Shown here: one piece after another, positions 1-8,105 of the stretch
Layout of the letters: every line of letters starts with the position of its first letter
How positions within the stretch are numbered: the stretch's first letter is position 1
Assembly (NCBI GenBank): GCA_949288175.1
Contig: CASEIV010000010.1
Coordinates: 53,720-111,759 of the forward strand
Source: an uncultured Eubacteriales bacterium
GTDB lineage: Bacteria > Bacillota > Clostridia > TANB77 > CAG-508
Length of the DNA: 58,040 nucleotides
Reading direction: 5' to 3'
Translations under genes and position numbers: made by a program
The notes under the pieces: model-generated
Database searches by the model: none
The model's input: only the letters and a program-made list of their open reading frames with translations
Told to the model about the DNA's origin: nothing

Positions 1-1
1 A

Positions 2-343
2 TCAGAAGAAAAAACAGATAAGAGATTTAAAGACATGGAAGTAAAGATAGACCAAAGATTCAAAGAATCAGAAGAAAAAACAGATAAAAAATTCAAAGAC
101 ATAGAAGACAAGATGGATCAAAGCTTTAAGAGAGTTGAAGATAAATTAGATGTTGTAACAAATACAAATATGGCTCAAATATTGAAAACATTAAATAAAA
201 CAAGAGAAGAATTAACAGAAGTAAAAGAAGGAATAACAGAAAAACTGGATGAATATATTGAAAAAAATGAATTTGAACATAAAACATTTGATTGCAGACT
301 AGCAGACTTAGAAATAAAATATAAATATGGAAAGAAACTATAA
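2..343 (+). CDS. Coiled-coil heptad-repeat protein, 5' end outside the window
   Basis: The reading frame is open from the left edge, so the true start lies before the window; the Met at 35 is internal. The visible 113 residues are charged heptads (repeats of the type RFKESEEKTDK and KFKDIEDK) followed by a conserved tail containing DKLDVVTNTNMAQILK and IEKNEFEHKTFD. The same tail is found in the gene at 2746-3258, so the two are paralogues flanking argS. I see no membrane segment or catalytic motif. The function is not recognised; a rod-like structural or adaptor role is only inference. The gene ends in a terminator that is also shared with the paralogue. Confidence 0.75.
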   Translation, partial: SEEKTDKRFKDMEVKIDQRFKESEEKTDKKFKDIEDKMDQSFKRVEDKLDVVTNTNMAQILKTLNKTREELTEVKEGITEKLDEYIEKNEFEHKTFDCRLADLEIKYKYGKKL

Positions 344-412
344 ATGTAAAAATATTTAATATTAAGAATGAATACATAATATGATATCAGTAAAAACAAT
401 ATAGATATAACG

Positions 413-470
413 AAAAGAGATACATACAAATCCTTTTAATTCGGATAAAATGATGTACTCTCTTTTTTTA
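413..470 (+). terminator. Two-tier intrinsic terminator shared with the paralogue at 3301
   Basis: The outer stem AAAAGAGA (413-420) pairs with TCTCTTTT (459-466) and runs into a T tract. An inner stem ATCC (430-433) pairs with GGAT (443-446). The same design, with base changes outside the stems, follows the second coiled-coil gene. The rest of the 344-660 gap holds the argS promoter and nothing else that I can see. Confidence 0.75.
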
Positions 471-532
471 ATACGACAAAATAGATCAACAACACCGATA
501 AAAATTAAAAAAATAGATAAATAAAATTAGAA

Positions 533-561
533 TTGACTTTTACAGATAAACATAATATAAT
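533..561 (+). promoter_or_regulatory. Sigma-A-type promoter of argS
   Basis: TTGACT (533-538), a 17-bp spacer and TATAAT (556-561) lie about 100 bp upstream of the argS start. No T-box antiterminator could be recognised in the leader. Confidence 0.65.
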
Positions 562-660
562 TTTGTAAGAAAAAAGAAGATAACTTTTTAGATAGGTAAA
601 AAAGAAATAACCAGATTAATTTTAAAGTTATTCATAAAATTCGAAGAAGGGAAGGAAAAT

Positions 661-2370
661 ATGATAGATTTTAAACAAATAATTGCAAAATCCATTGCAG
701 AAGTGGTTAACATAGATGAAAAAGAATTAGAAGGTTATATTGAAATACCAAAAGATACAAATAATGGAGATTATGCATTTCCATGTTTTCGATTAGCAAA
801 GGAATTAAAAAAGGCACCTCCAATGATTGCAAATGAGATTAAAGAGAAAATCCAAATAGATGGAACAGTCATAGAAAAAGTAGAAGCAGTAGGAGGGTAC
901 TTGAACTTTTACATTCATCAAGAACAAATGGTAGAAGAAGTATTAAAAGAAATAGAGATGCAAGAAGAATATGGAAAATCACAAATTGGAAAAGGAAAAA
1001 CTATTGTGATTGATTATTCAGCACCCAATATTGCAAAACCATTTCATATAGGACATTTACGTTCTACAGTAATTGGTGGAGCTTTATATAATATTTATCA
1101 ATATCTTGGCTATCATACAATAGGTGTCAATCATTTAGGAGATTATGGAACACAATTTGGTAAATTAATCGAAGGATATAAACTATGGGGAGAAGAATAT
1201 AATATCGAAGAAGAACCGATTAATGAATTAACCCAAATATATATTCGTATTAATCAAGTATGTAAAGAAAATGAAAAGGTCTTAGAACAATGTAGAATGA
1301 ATTTTAAATTGTTAGAAGATGGAGATTCATATTGTACAGAAATCTGGGAAAAATTTAGAGCATTAAGTTTAAAAGAATTTCAAAAAGTCTATGATTTATT
1401 AGGAAGTCATTTCGACTCATGGAATGGAGAAGCCTTTTACTCAGATAAAATGCCAGAAGTCATTGGAATACTAGAAAAAACAGGAAAATTAGTAGAATCA
1501 CAAGGAGCTAAAATTATCGATTTAGAAGATAAAGGGATTAATACACCATGTATTATACAAAAATCAAATGGTTCAACAACTTATGCAACCAGGGATTTAG
1601 CTGCTATTTTATACAGAACAAGAACTTATGATTTTGACAAAGCATTATATGTTGTATCTTATGAACAAACTTTACATTTTAAACAAGTATTTGAAGTAGC
1701 AAAATTATTAGGAATAGATGAAAAATATACAAATGGATTAAAACATGTACCTTTTGGAATGGTATCATTACCAACAGGAAAAATGTCAACAAGAGAAGGT
1801 AATATTGTAAAACTAGAAGAGTTGTTAAATGAATCTATTGCAAGAGCAAAGGAAATTATTGAAGAAAAAAATCCAGAATTAGAAGATAAAGATGAAGTAG
1901 CTAAAAAAGTAGGTGTAGGAGCAGTTATCTTTAATGATTTATCAAATAGTAGAATTAAAGATGAAGTATTTGATTGGAATCAAATCTTAAACTTCCAAGG
2001 AGAAACAGGACCATATGTGCAATATACCTATGTACGTACAAAAAGTGTTTTAGAAAAAGCAGGATATATGCCAACAATTGGAGAAGTTAAATTTGATAAA
2101 TTATTAGATGAATCATCAAAAAATATTATTAAATTAATATACAATTTCGAAAATATATTAATTCAAGTAACAGAAAAAGAAGAGCCATCTATTTTATCAA
2201 GATATCTAATTGATTTAGCAAAAGCATTTAGCAATTTCTATAATGATAATAAAATATTAGTAGAAGATAAAGATATACAAAATGCTAGAGTATACTTAAC
2301 ATATGCAGTTGGAAAGGTATTAAAAACAGGAGCTAAATTATTAGGAATTGAAATGCCAAATAAGATGTAA
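661..2370 (+). CDS. argS: Arginyl-tRNA synthetase
   Basis: This class Ia aminoacyl-tRNA synthetase charges tRNA-Arg with arginine in the cytoplasm. The 569-residue length is normal for bacterial ArgRS. The N-terminal additional domain is present (NGDYAFPCFRLAKELKK near residue 40). The HIGH signature follows APNIAKPF at about residues 129-132, and the KMSK loop is KMST at about 374-377. The C-terminal anticodon-binding region includes NFQGETGPYVQYTYVR and ends ARVYLTYAVGKVLKTGAKLLGIEMP, typical of the family. The start is supported by a GGGAAGGA site 6-7 bases upstream. The gene stands alone between two coiled-coil paralogues and has its own promoter and a downstream hairpin terminator. Confidence 0.97.
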   Translation: MIDFKQIIAKSIAEVVNIDEKELEGYIEIPKDTNNGDYAFPCFRLAKELKKAPPMIANEIKEKIQIDGTVIEKVEAVGGYLNFYIHQEQMVEEVLKEIEMQEEYGKSQIGKGKTIVIDYSAPNIAKPFHIGHLRSTVIGGALYNIYQYLGYHTIGVNHLGDYGTQFGKLIEGYKLWGEEYNIEEEPINELTQIYIRINQVCKENEKVLEQCRMNFKLLEDGDSYCTEIWEKFRALSLKEFQKVYDLLGSHFDSWNGEAFYSDKMPEVIGILEKTGKLVESQGAKIIDLEDKGINTPCIIQKSNGSTTYATRDLAAILYRTRTYDFDKALYVVSYEQTLHFKQVFEVAKLLGIDEKYTNGLKHVPFGMVSLPTGKMSTREGNIVKLEELLNESIARAKEIIEEKNPELEDKDEVAKKVGVGAVIFNDLSNSRIKDEVFDWNQILNFQGETGPYVQYTYVRTKSVLEKAGYMPTIGEVKFDKLLDESSKNIIKLIYNFENILIQVTEKEEPSILSRYLIDLAKAFSNFYNDNKILVEDKDIQNARVYLTYAVGKVLKTGAKLLGIEMPNKM

Positions 2371-2550
2371 AAAATAGATGCTAACAAAATCAAAACATAG
2401 ATAGATGTGAAACTAAAAAATATATAGCCAAGATAAAAGTCAATTATTTTTACGTAATAAAAAGAAGAAAAAGAAAGAATTTATTCAATAAAAAAAGAAA
2501 AATAAAGCTAATATATCAAAAAATACCAAAAATTAACAAAAAGCCACTTG

Positions 2551-2605
2551 AAAAATATAGATAAACATGTTAGAATGCAAACATAGTTTATCTATATTTT
2601 TATTT
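2551..2605 (+). terminator. Long intrinsic terminator downstream of argS
   Basis: A perfect 16-bp inverted repeat, AAAAATATAGATAAAC (2551-2566) and its complement (2586-2601), encloses a 19-nt loop and ends in T residues. It lies about 180 bp after the argS stop; the intervening A-rich stretch from 2371 holds no ORF that I can support. Confidence 0.75.
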
Positions 2606-2664
2606 AATAAATTTATATTCATTATTTTAATTCTATAAAAATGTATTTTTAAATCAAAATGAAT

Positions 2665-2693
2665 TTGTTCATACGTTTCAAAAAAATTATAAT
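2665..2693 (+). promoter_or_regulatory. Promoter of the second coiled-coil gene
   Basis: TTGTTC (2665-2670), 17 bp and TATAAT (2688-2693). It overlaps an upstream in-frame ATG at 2659, which argues that the protein starts at 2746 instead. Confidence 0.6.
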
Positions 2694-2745
2694 ACAGTAT
2701 TTACAAATTAATTTAATAGTTTTTTGCGAAAGGAGGGAAAGGCTT

Positions 2746-3258
2746 ATGATTAATAGTTTTGATGAATTGTGGGCAAAAATGCAAACAGAATTTGACAAAA
2801 TAAACCAACAATTCAAGCAAATTGATAAAAGGTTTGAGCAAATTGATAAAAGGTTTGAGCAAATTGATAAAAGGTTTGAGCAAATCGATAAAAGGTTTGA
2901 GCAAATTGATAAAAGATTTGAGCAGATGGACCAAATAATTGAAGAATATCATCACGAAATCCTAGATATAAAGAATAATACAGAAAGTGAATTTGCAAAA
3001 GTATACAAAGCAATGGAAGAAGGATTTAGTAAAATGGATCAAAGATTTGCAAAAATAGAAAACAAATTAGATATAATAACGAATACAAATTTAGCTCAAA
3101 TACTAAATAAGTTAACTGAAACAAAAGAAGAAGTAGCAGAAACAAAGGAAGAATTAACCAATAAATTAGATAAACATATTGAAAAAAATGAATTTGAACA
3201 TAAGAAATTTGATTATCAACTTGCAGAGATGAAAATAAAATACAAATATAAAAATTAG
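2746..3258 (+). CDS. Coiled-coil heptad-repeat protein, paralogue of the gene at 2-343
   Basis: A 170-residue protein of unknown function. The start at 2746 is chosen because AAAGGAGGG lies 6-7 bases before it and the promoter lies between it and the more upstream in-frame ATG at 2659. Residues about 25-60 are five consecutive heptads QIDKRFE, so a parallel coiled coil is very likely. A second helical part (MDQRFAKIENKLDIITNTN) and a conserved tail (DKHIEKNEFEHKKFD, then KYKYKN) match the neighbour before argS. There is no signal peptide or membrane segment, so it is presumably cytoplasmic. The heptads are encoded by near-identical 21-bp repeats, which makes repeat-number variation plausible. 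Confidence 0.85.
   Translation: MINSFDELWAKMQTEFDKINQQFKQIDKRFEQIDKRFEQIDKRFEQIDKRFEQIDKRFEQMDQIIEEYHHEILDIKNNTESEFAKVYKAMEEGFSKMDQRFAKIENKLDIITNTNLAQILNKLTETKEEVAETKEELTNKLDKHIEKNEFEHKKFDYQLAEMKIKYKYKN
2818..2922 (+). repeat. Five tandem 21-bp repeats encoding heptads
   Basis: Units begin at 2818, 2839, 2860, 2881 and 2902, and each encodes QIDKRFE. The first three are identical, the fourth has one change and the last one change. This is a coding minisatellite in register with the coiled coil. Confidence 0.9.
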
Positions 3259-3300
3259 TCTAATATATAGAAAAAATAAAATTAAAGATATAGAAAACTA

Positions 3301-3357
3301 AAAAGAGAAACGTGAACATCCTTCCAATTAGGATAAATAATGTATTCTCTTTTTTAT
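3301..3357 (+). terminator. Two-tier intrinsic terminator, second copy
   Basis: The outer stem AAAAGAGAA (3301-3309) pairs with TTCTCTTTT (3345-3353), followed by T residues. The inner stem ATCC (3318-3321) pairs with GGAT (3331-3334). It corresponds element by element to the hairpin at 413-470. Confidence 0.75.
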
Positions 3358-3400
3358 TATAGGAAATATAAAGATTTATAAAAAATAAATAAGCAAAAAC

Positions 3401-3429
3401 TTGTCAAAAGATATATATAATAGTATAAT
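3401..3429 (+). promoter_or_regulatory. Promoter of the LCP gene
   Basis: TTGTCA (3401-3406), 17 bp and TATAAT (3424-3429), about 40 bp before the start codon. Confidence 0.65.
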
Positions 3430-3470
3430 AGTAAAGAAAAAAATAAAAAAGTATACATAGGAGAGAAAAA

Positions 3471-4586
3471 ATGAGTGGAAAACATGAAATGCCAAAAGAA
3501 AATAAATATGTAAGAAATAAAAGAAACACAAGAGAAAGAAAAATGACGGAACCAAAAGAAAGAAAAAGTAGAAGAGGATTAAAAATATTTGGAAGAATAG
3601 TATTAACATTAGTTATCATACTAGTTATACTAGTAGGAATTATTGTTGCATTTATTGGTAGTAAATTAGGAAAAATGCAACAAGTGGAATTAGATGAAAC
3701 AGATTTAGGTATATCTTCACAAGTAGAAGAAAATTTATCAGAATATAGAAATATAGCATTATTTGGGGTAGACAGTAGAGATAGTAGCCTTGGAGAAGGA
3801 AATAGAAGTGATTGTATTATCATTGCAAGTTTAAATAACAAAACAAAAGAAGTAAAATTAATATCTGTATATAGAGATACCTATGTGAACATAGAAGGAC
3901 ATGGACTAGATAAGATAACACATGCTTATTCTTATGGAGGAGCAGCACTTGCTGTAAAAACATTAAATGAAAATTTTGATTTAAATATAACCGAATTTGC
4001 AACAGTTAATTTTGATTCAGTAGCAGAAGCTGTTAATGCTCTTGGAGGAGTTACAATCAATGTAACGAATGAAGAATTAAATTATATAAATAACTATATA
4101 GATGAAACATCAAGAGTAACAGGCATAACAAGTAAAAGAGTGACATCAGCAGGAAAACAAAAATTAGATGGTGTACAAGCAGTTGCATACTCAAGAATTA
4201 GATATACATCTGGTGGAGACTATAAAAGAACAGAAAGAATGAGAACGGTTATAGAAGCAATGATAGAAAAATTCAAAACAAAAAATATTAGTGAAATGAA
4301 TCAAATTATAGATCAAATCCTACCAGAAGTATATACAAACATTACTTCAGGAGATATATTCTCCTTAATACCAAGTGTAGCAAGCTTAAAAGTGACAGAT
4401 AGTATCGGATGGCCTTATGAAACAAAAGGAATTACATTAGATAGATGGTATGGCGTTCCAGTAACATTAGAAAGCAATGTAAAACAATTACATCAAGAAG
4501 CATTTGGAGAACCTGATTATGTGCCATCAGATAGAGTGAAAGAAATTAGCAATCAAATCATACAAAAGACAGGGTATACAAATTAA
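3471..4586 (+). CDS. LytR-CpsA-Psr (LCP) family cell-wall polymer ligase
   Basis: LCP proteins transfer undecaprenyl-diphosphate-linked polymers (teichoic acids, capsule) onto peptidoglycan outside the membrane. The 371-residue protein has a basic cytoplasmic tail of about 44 residues, one membrane segment (about 45-70) and an extracellular LCP domain. Family motifs are visible: NIALFGVDSRD, NRSDCIIIASLN, LISVYRDTYV, and the DKITHAYSYGG plus FDSVAEAVNALGGV region. The conserved Asp and Arg residues that bind the pyrophosphate head group lie in the first three. It lies just upstream of a capsule locus, which fits a role attaching that polymer to the wall. The exact acceptor cannot be read from sequence. 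Confidence 0.92.
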   Translation: MSGKHEMPKENKYVRNKRNTRERKMTEPKERKSRRGLKIFGRIVLTLVIILVILVGIIVAFIGSKLGKMQQVELDETDLGISSQVEENLSEYRNIALFGVDSRDSSLGEGNRSDCIIIASLNNKTKEVKLISVYRDTYVNIEGHGLDKITHAYSYGGAALAVKTLNENFDLNITEFATVNFDSVAEAVNALGGVTINVTNEELNYINNYIDETSRVTGITSKRVTSAGKQKLDGVQAVAYSRIRYTSGGDYKRTERMRTVIEAMIEKFKTKNISEMNQIIDQILPEVYTNITSGDIFSLIPSVASLKVTDSIGWPYETKGITLDRWYGVPVTLESNVKQLHQEAFGEPDYVPSDRVKEISNQIIQKTGYTN

Positions 4587-4658
4587 TGACCTTATATAAT
4601 TTTAAAAATCAGAATTGGGGCAAAAGACTTAAAATAAATAAGTGAAGAAAGAGAAAAA

Positions 4659-5165
4659 ATGAAAATAAATATATTAAGGATTATATTAATATTATTATTG
4701 TTATGTACATTTTTTGTAATATTCGGATTTTCCAGTCAAGATGGAGAAGCTTCTGGAGGACTTAGTAGAAATATAACCAATAAAATATTACAAATTTCTA
4801 ATAAATATAATGCTTTGGGGCAAGAAGAAAAAGAACAAATAGCTAATAAAACGGAAAAGATAATAAGAAAAGTAGCACATTTTTCAATTTATACAGTAGT
4901 GGGACTATTGTTAATGGGGCTATTAAGTACATATAAAATAAAAGAAAATTGGAGAATGATACTTTCTATTTTACTAGGAATGTTATATGCAATATCAGAC
5001 GAAATACATCAAGGATTTTCACCAGGAAGATCACCTAGAATAGCAGATGTATATATTGATACATTAGGAGTTATATTAGGAACATTGTTAATTTTATTAG
5101 TGATAAAAATATATGACAAATATATGACTAAAATGTTACAAAATATGCCAAAAAATGTCATATGA
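4659..5165 (+). CDS. VanZ-like family membrane protein
   Basis: A 168-residue integral membrane protein with about four hydrophobic segments. The VanZ-family signature is in the second half: KVAHFSIYTVVGLLL, then SDEIHQGFSPGRSPRIADVYIDTLGVILG. VanZ of enterococci gives low-level teicoplanin resistance; chromosomal relatives in Clostridia mostly have no assigned function. It follows the LCP gene by 72 bp and is probably co-transcribed with it, ahead of the capsule promoter. Confidence 0.88.
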   Translation: MKINILRIILILLLLCTFFVIFGFSSQDGEASGGLSRNITNKILQISNKYNALGQEEKEQIANKTEKIIRKVAHFSIYTVVGLLLMGLLSTYKIKENWRMILSILLGMLYAISDEIHQGFSPGRSPRIADVYIDTLGVILGTLLILLVIKIYDKYMTKMLQNMPKNVI

Positions 5166-5171
5166 AATATG

Positions 5172-5200
5172 TTGAAAAAAAATATATACTATAATATAAT
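5172..5200 (+). promoter_or_regulatory. Promoter of the polysaccharide operon
   Basis: TTGAAA (5172-5177), a 17-bp spacer and TATAAT (5195-5200) precede the priming transferase. No clear terminator was seen from here until 20222, so the 15-kb cluster may be one long transcript. Confidence 0.6.
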
Positions 5201-5247
5201 AATGTTGTAAAAAACGGAACAATAAGTTATTATTATGGGGGATAAAA

Positions 5248-5958
5248 ATGGATGTAAAAAATAATATATTATTATATGAAAATAGTAATATAGAAGATTT
5301 AGAAATAGTAAAAGGAAAACAAAAAAGAAATAGCATAAAGAGAATAGAAAGAGGACTTAAGAGAGGAATGGATATCTTAGGTGGTATTTGTGGCACTCTT
5401 ATGTTAATTCCACTAACGATAATTGTTTGGATAGCAAATAAGAAAAACAAAGATAATGGCCCAATTTTCTATACACAAACAAGAATAGGAAAAGATGGAA
5501 AACTATTTAAAATGTATAAATATCGTTCAATGGTAGTAGGGGCAGATGAAATATTAGAAACATATTTAAAAGAAAATGAAGAAGCAAGAAAAGAATATAA
5601 AGAATACAAAAAATTAAAGAATGACCCAAGAATAACCAAAATAGGAAAAATATTAAGAAAGACAAGCTTAGATGAATTTCCACAATTTATCAATGTTTTA
5701 AAAGGAGATATGAGTTTAGTAGGACCACGTCCATATTTACTAAGAGAAAAAGAAGAAATTAATGGATTTTTTAAATACATAACTTCATGTAAGCCAGGAA
5801 TTACAGGTTTATGGCAAACAAGAGGAAGAAGCAATACAACTTTTACAGATAGATTAACAATGGATATGGAGTATTATCATAACCATTCATTAAAACAAGA
5901 TATTAAGTTAATATATAAAACTGTAAGAAATGTAGTAAAAAAAGAGGGAGCTATATAA
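5248..5958 (+). CDS. Priming sugar transferase (bacterial sugar transferase family)
   Basis: This family transfers a sugar-1-phosphate from a nucleotide sugar to undecaprenyl phosphate, the first step of repeat-unit assembly on the inner membrane face. It is the short 236-residue form with a single N-terminal hydrophobic hairpin (MDILGGICGTLMLIPLTIIVW, about 35-57) and a cytoplasmic catalytic domain. Motifs include FYTQTRIGKDGKLFKMYKYRSM, the Asp-Glu pair in KTSLDEFPQFINVLKGDMSLVGPRP, and KPGITGLWQTRGRS. The donor sugar cannot be told from sequence. It is the first gene of the cluster and follows a GGGGG ribosome site. Confidence 0.93.
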   Translation: MDVKNNILLYENSNIEDLEIVKGKQKRNSIKRIERGLKRGMDILGGICGTLMLIPLTIIVWIANKKNKDNGPIFYTQTRIGKDGKLFKMYKYRSMVVGADEILETYLKENEEARKEYKEYKKLKNDPRITKIGKILRKTSLDEFPQFINVLKGDMSLVGPRPYLLREKEEINGFFKYITSCKPGITGLWQTRGRSNTTFTDRLTMDMEYYHNHSLKQDIKLIYKTVRNVVKKEGAI

Positions 5959-5992
5959 ATTTTAAATACATTTTAGAGAGCGTGTTAATGAT

Positions 5993-6469
5993 ATGAAAAA
6001 AAATAAAAAGTTAGAAGAGATAAAGATTTGTTTAGTGGGTTCTAGTGGAGGACACTTAACACATTTGTATCAATTAAAAAAATTCTGGGAAAATAAGAAT
6101 AGGTTCTGGGTAACATTTGATAAAGAAGATGCAAGAAGTATTTTAGAAAATGAAAAAGTATATAATTGTTATTATCCAACAAATAGAAACTTAAAAAATT
6201 TGATAAAAAATACTTTTGTAGCCTTCAAGGTTTTAAGAAAAGAAAAACCAGATATTATTATCTCATCTGGTGCAGCTATTGCCGTGCCATTTTTTTATGT
6301 AGGAAAGATTTTTGGAGCAAAAACTGTTTATATAGAAGTATTTGATAGAATAGATAAACCAACACTTACAGGAAAGTTAGTTTATCCAGTAACAGATAAA
6401 TTTATTGTTCAATGGGAAGAAATGAAAAAGGTATATAAAAAGGCAGAAAATTTTGGCAGTATTTTTTAG
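5993..6469 (+). CDS. PssD/Cps14F-like glycosyltransferase partner (Alg14 family)
   Basis: A 158-residue protein related to Alg14, PssD and Cps14F, the membrane-associated half of a split glycosyltransferase. The family start is clear: ICLVGSSGGHLTHLYQL (about 11-27), followed by IISSGAAIAVPFFYVGKIFGAKTVYIEVFDR (about 87-117). In known pairs this subunit anchors and activates the catalytic PssE/Alg13-like partner, which here is encoded 12 bp downstream. Together they add the second sugar of the repeat unit (galactose in pneumococcal type 14; unknown here). The ribosome site before the ATG is weak. Confidence 0.9.
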   Translation: MKKNKKLEEIKICLVGSSGGHLTHLYQLKKFWENKNRFWVTFDKEDARSILENEKVYNCYYPTNRNLKNLIKNTFVAFKVLRKEKPDIIISSGAAIAVPFFYVGKIFGAKTVYIEVFDRIDKPTLTGKLVYPVTDKFIVQWEEMKKVYKKAENFGSIF

Positions 6470-6481
6470 GGGGACAGGATT

Positions 6482-6982
6482 GTGATATTTGTAACAGTTG
6501 GAACACATGAACAACAATTTAATAGATTAGTAGAAGAAGTAGATAAATTAAAAGAAGATGGAGTTATAAAAGAAGACGTTTTTATTCAGACAGGTTTTTC
6601 AACTTACGAACCAAAACATTGTCAATGGAGCAAATTAATATCATATAAAGAGATGAATAATAAAATAAAAGAAGCTAGAATTATCATAACACATGGTGGA
6701 CCAGCTAGTTTTATTGCGCCTTTACAAATAGGAAAGATTCCGATAGTTGTTCCAAGACAAGAAAAATATGGAGAACATGTGAATGACCATCAATTAGAAT
6801 TTGCTAAAAATGTAGAAGAGAGAAATAAAAATATTATACCTGTTTATGACATAAAAGATTTAAAAGAGAAGATTCTTAATTATGATAAAATTATAGAAAA
6901 AATGAAAATATCAAATGTTTCTAATAATGAAAATTTTTGTGCAAGATTTGAAAAAGAAATACAAGAAATGCTATCTAAATAA
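6482..6982 (+). CDS. PssE/Cps14G-like glycosyltransferase (Alg13 family), GTG start
   Basis: A 166-residue protein with the GT28 C-terminal fold, the catalytic half of the split transferase. The N-terminus reads IFVTVGTHEQQFNRLVEEVD. The nucleotide-sugar-binding part is EARIIITHGGPASFIAPLQIGKIPIVVPRQEKYGEHVNDHQLEFA (about 61-105), typical of Alg13/MurG-type enzymes. The start codon is GTG at 6482, behind a well-placed AGGGGGAC site. It pairs with the Alg14-like gene immediately upstream. Confidence 0.9.
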   Translation: MIFVTVGTHEQQFNRLVEEVDKLKEDGVIKEDVFIQTGFSTYEPKHCQWSKLISYKEMNNKIKEARIIITHGGPASFIAPLQIGKIPIVVPRQEKYGEHVNDHQLEFAKNVEERNKNIIPVYDIKDLKEKILNYDKIIEKMKISNVSNNENFCARFEKEIQEMLSK

Positions 6983-7000
6983 AGTTGAAAGGGGAATAAC

Positions 7001-8104
7001 ATGTCTAAAGTAGGAATTTTATCAATGCAAAGAATAAAAAATTATGGCTCTTTTTTACAAGCATATGGATTAAAAAATGTAATAGAAGAGCTTGGACATG
7101 AAGTGGAATTTGTCGATTATCATGTTGGAAAACCAGTAATAGTGGAAGAAAAAAAGAATGGTAAAATCCAAAAGGGTTTAGAAGTGTTTAAATATGATGC
7201 AAAACTATCACATAAGATTCAATACATTATTCATAAAAATAATTTTGGAAAAAAATATTATAAAGTATTAAATCTAACAGAGCAACCTAATTATACACCT
7301 AAATTAGACACTTTAGTAATTGGCAGTGATGAAGTGTTTAATTGTATTCAAAAAAATGAAAATGTTGGATATTCATTAGAATTGTTTGGAAAAAATAATC
7401 AGGCTAATAGGGTAATTACATATGCAGCATCTTTTGGGAATACAACAATAGAAAAGTTAAAAAAATATAATAAATGTGAAGAAATACAAGAATTGTTAAA
7501 TAAAATGAATGCTATTTCTGTAAGGGATAACAATAGCAAGAGTATAGTAGAAACTTTAACGGATAAAAAATGTGAATGTAATTTAGATCCAGTTTTAATT
7601 TATGATTATGCAAATAAATGTAAAGAGATACCAGATATTAAACCAAAAGAAAAATATATGATTGTATATGCCTATAATGGTAGAATTTCAAATAGTGAAG
7701 CAGATTGGATAAAAGATTTTGCAAAAACTAATCATTTAAAAGTGTATTCAATAGGGGGAGCGCAAAAATGTGCAGACAAATTTATTAATTGTTCTCCTTT
7801 TGAAGTATTGGGGTATTTTAAAAATGCTGAATTTATTATAACAGACACATTTCATGGTACAATTTTTTCTATCATTATGCATCGTAACTTTTCTACAATT
7901 GTAAGAAAAAGTGTAGGAAATGAATATGGAAATGAAGAAAAATTAACGGATTTATTGAAGAGATTAAATTTAGAAGAACAAATTGTAAAAAATATAGAAG
8001 ATGTAGAAAAAATGTATAATCAAACAATAAATTATCAAACAACAGATAAAATTATTTTAGAAGAGAGAAAGAGAAGTTATGACTATTTAAAGGAGAATAT
8101 ATAA
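7001..8104 (+). CDS. Polysaccharide pyruvyl transferase family protein (first copy)
   Basis: A 367-residue protein of the polysaccharide pyruvyltransferase family (CsaB/WcaK-like), which attaches ketal pyruvate or acts as a related sugar-modifying transferase. Family features are the N-terminal GILSMQRIKNYGSFLQAYGLKNV, the central LVIGSDEVFN and ITYAASFG, SVRDNNS, DPVLIYD and the C-terminal TDTFHGTIFSIIMHRNF. A second member is encoded at 14463-15602. This version often occurs beside FrhB-like Fe-S proteins in Firmicute and Bacteroidota polysaccharide loci, and one is present here at 17286. Pyruvylation of the capsule is inference. Confidence 0.9.
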   Translation: MSKVGILSMQRIKNYGSFLQAYGLKNVIEELGHEVEFVDYHVGKPVIVEEKKNGKIQKGLEVFKYDAKLSHKIQYIIHKNNFGKKYYKVLNLTEQPNYTPKLDTLVIGSDEVFNCIQKNENVGYSLELFGKNNQANRVITYAASFGNTTIEKLKKYNKCEEIQELLNKMNAISVRDNNSKSIVETLTDKKCECNLDPVLIYDYANKCKEIPDIKPKEKYMIVYAYNGRISNSEADWIKDFAKTNHLKVYSIGGAQKCADKFINCSPFEVLGYFKNAEFIITDTFHGTIFSIIMHRNFSTIVRKSVGNEYGNEEKLTDLLKRLNLEEQIVKNIEDVEKMYNQTINYQTTDKIILEERKRSYDYLKENI

Positions 8105-8105
8105 C

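Noticed and set aside
344..660. T-box leader for argS
   Set aside because: No T-box consensus or antiterminator pair could be found; the hairpin at 413-470 belongs to the upstream gene. The hisS leader (37827-37970) was rejected for the same reason.
2818..2922. Regular short repeats resembling a CRISPR array
   Set aside because: Units are contiguous 21-mers without spacers and encode coiled-coil heptads in frame.
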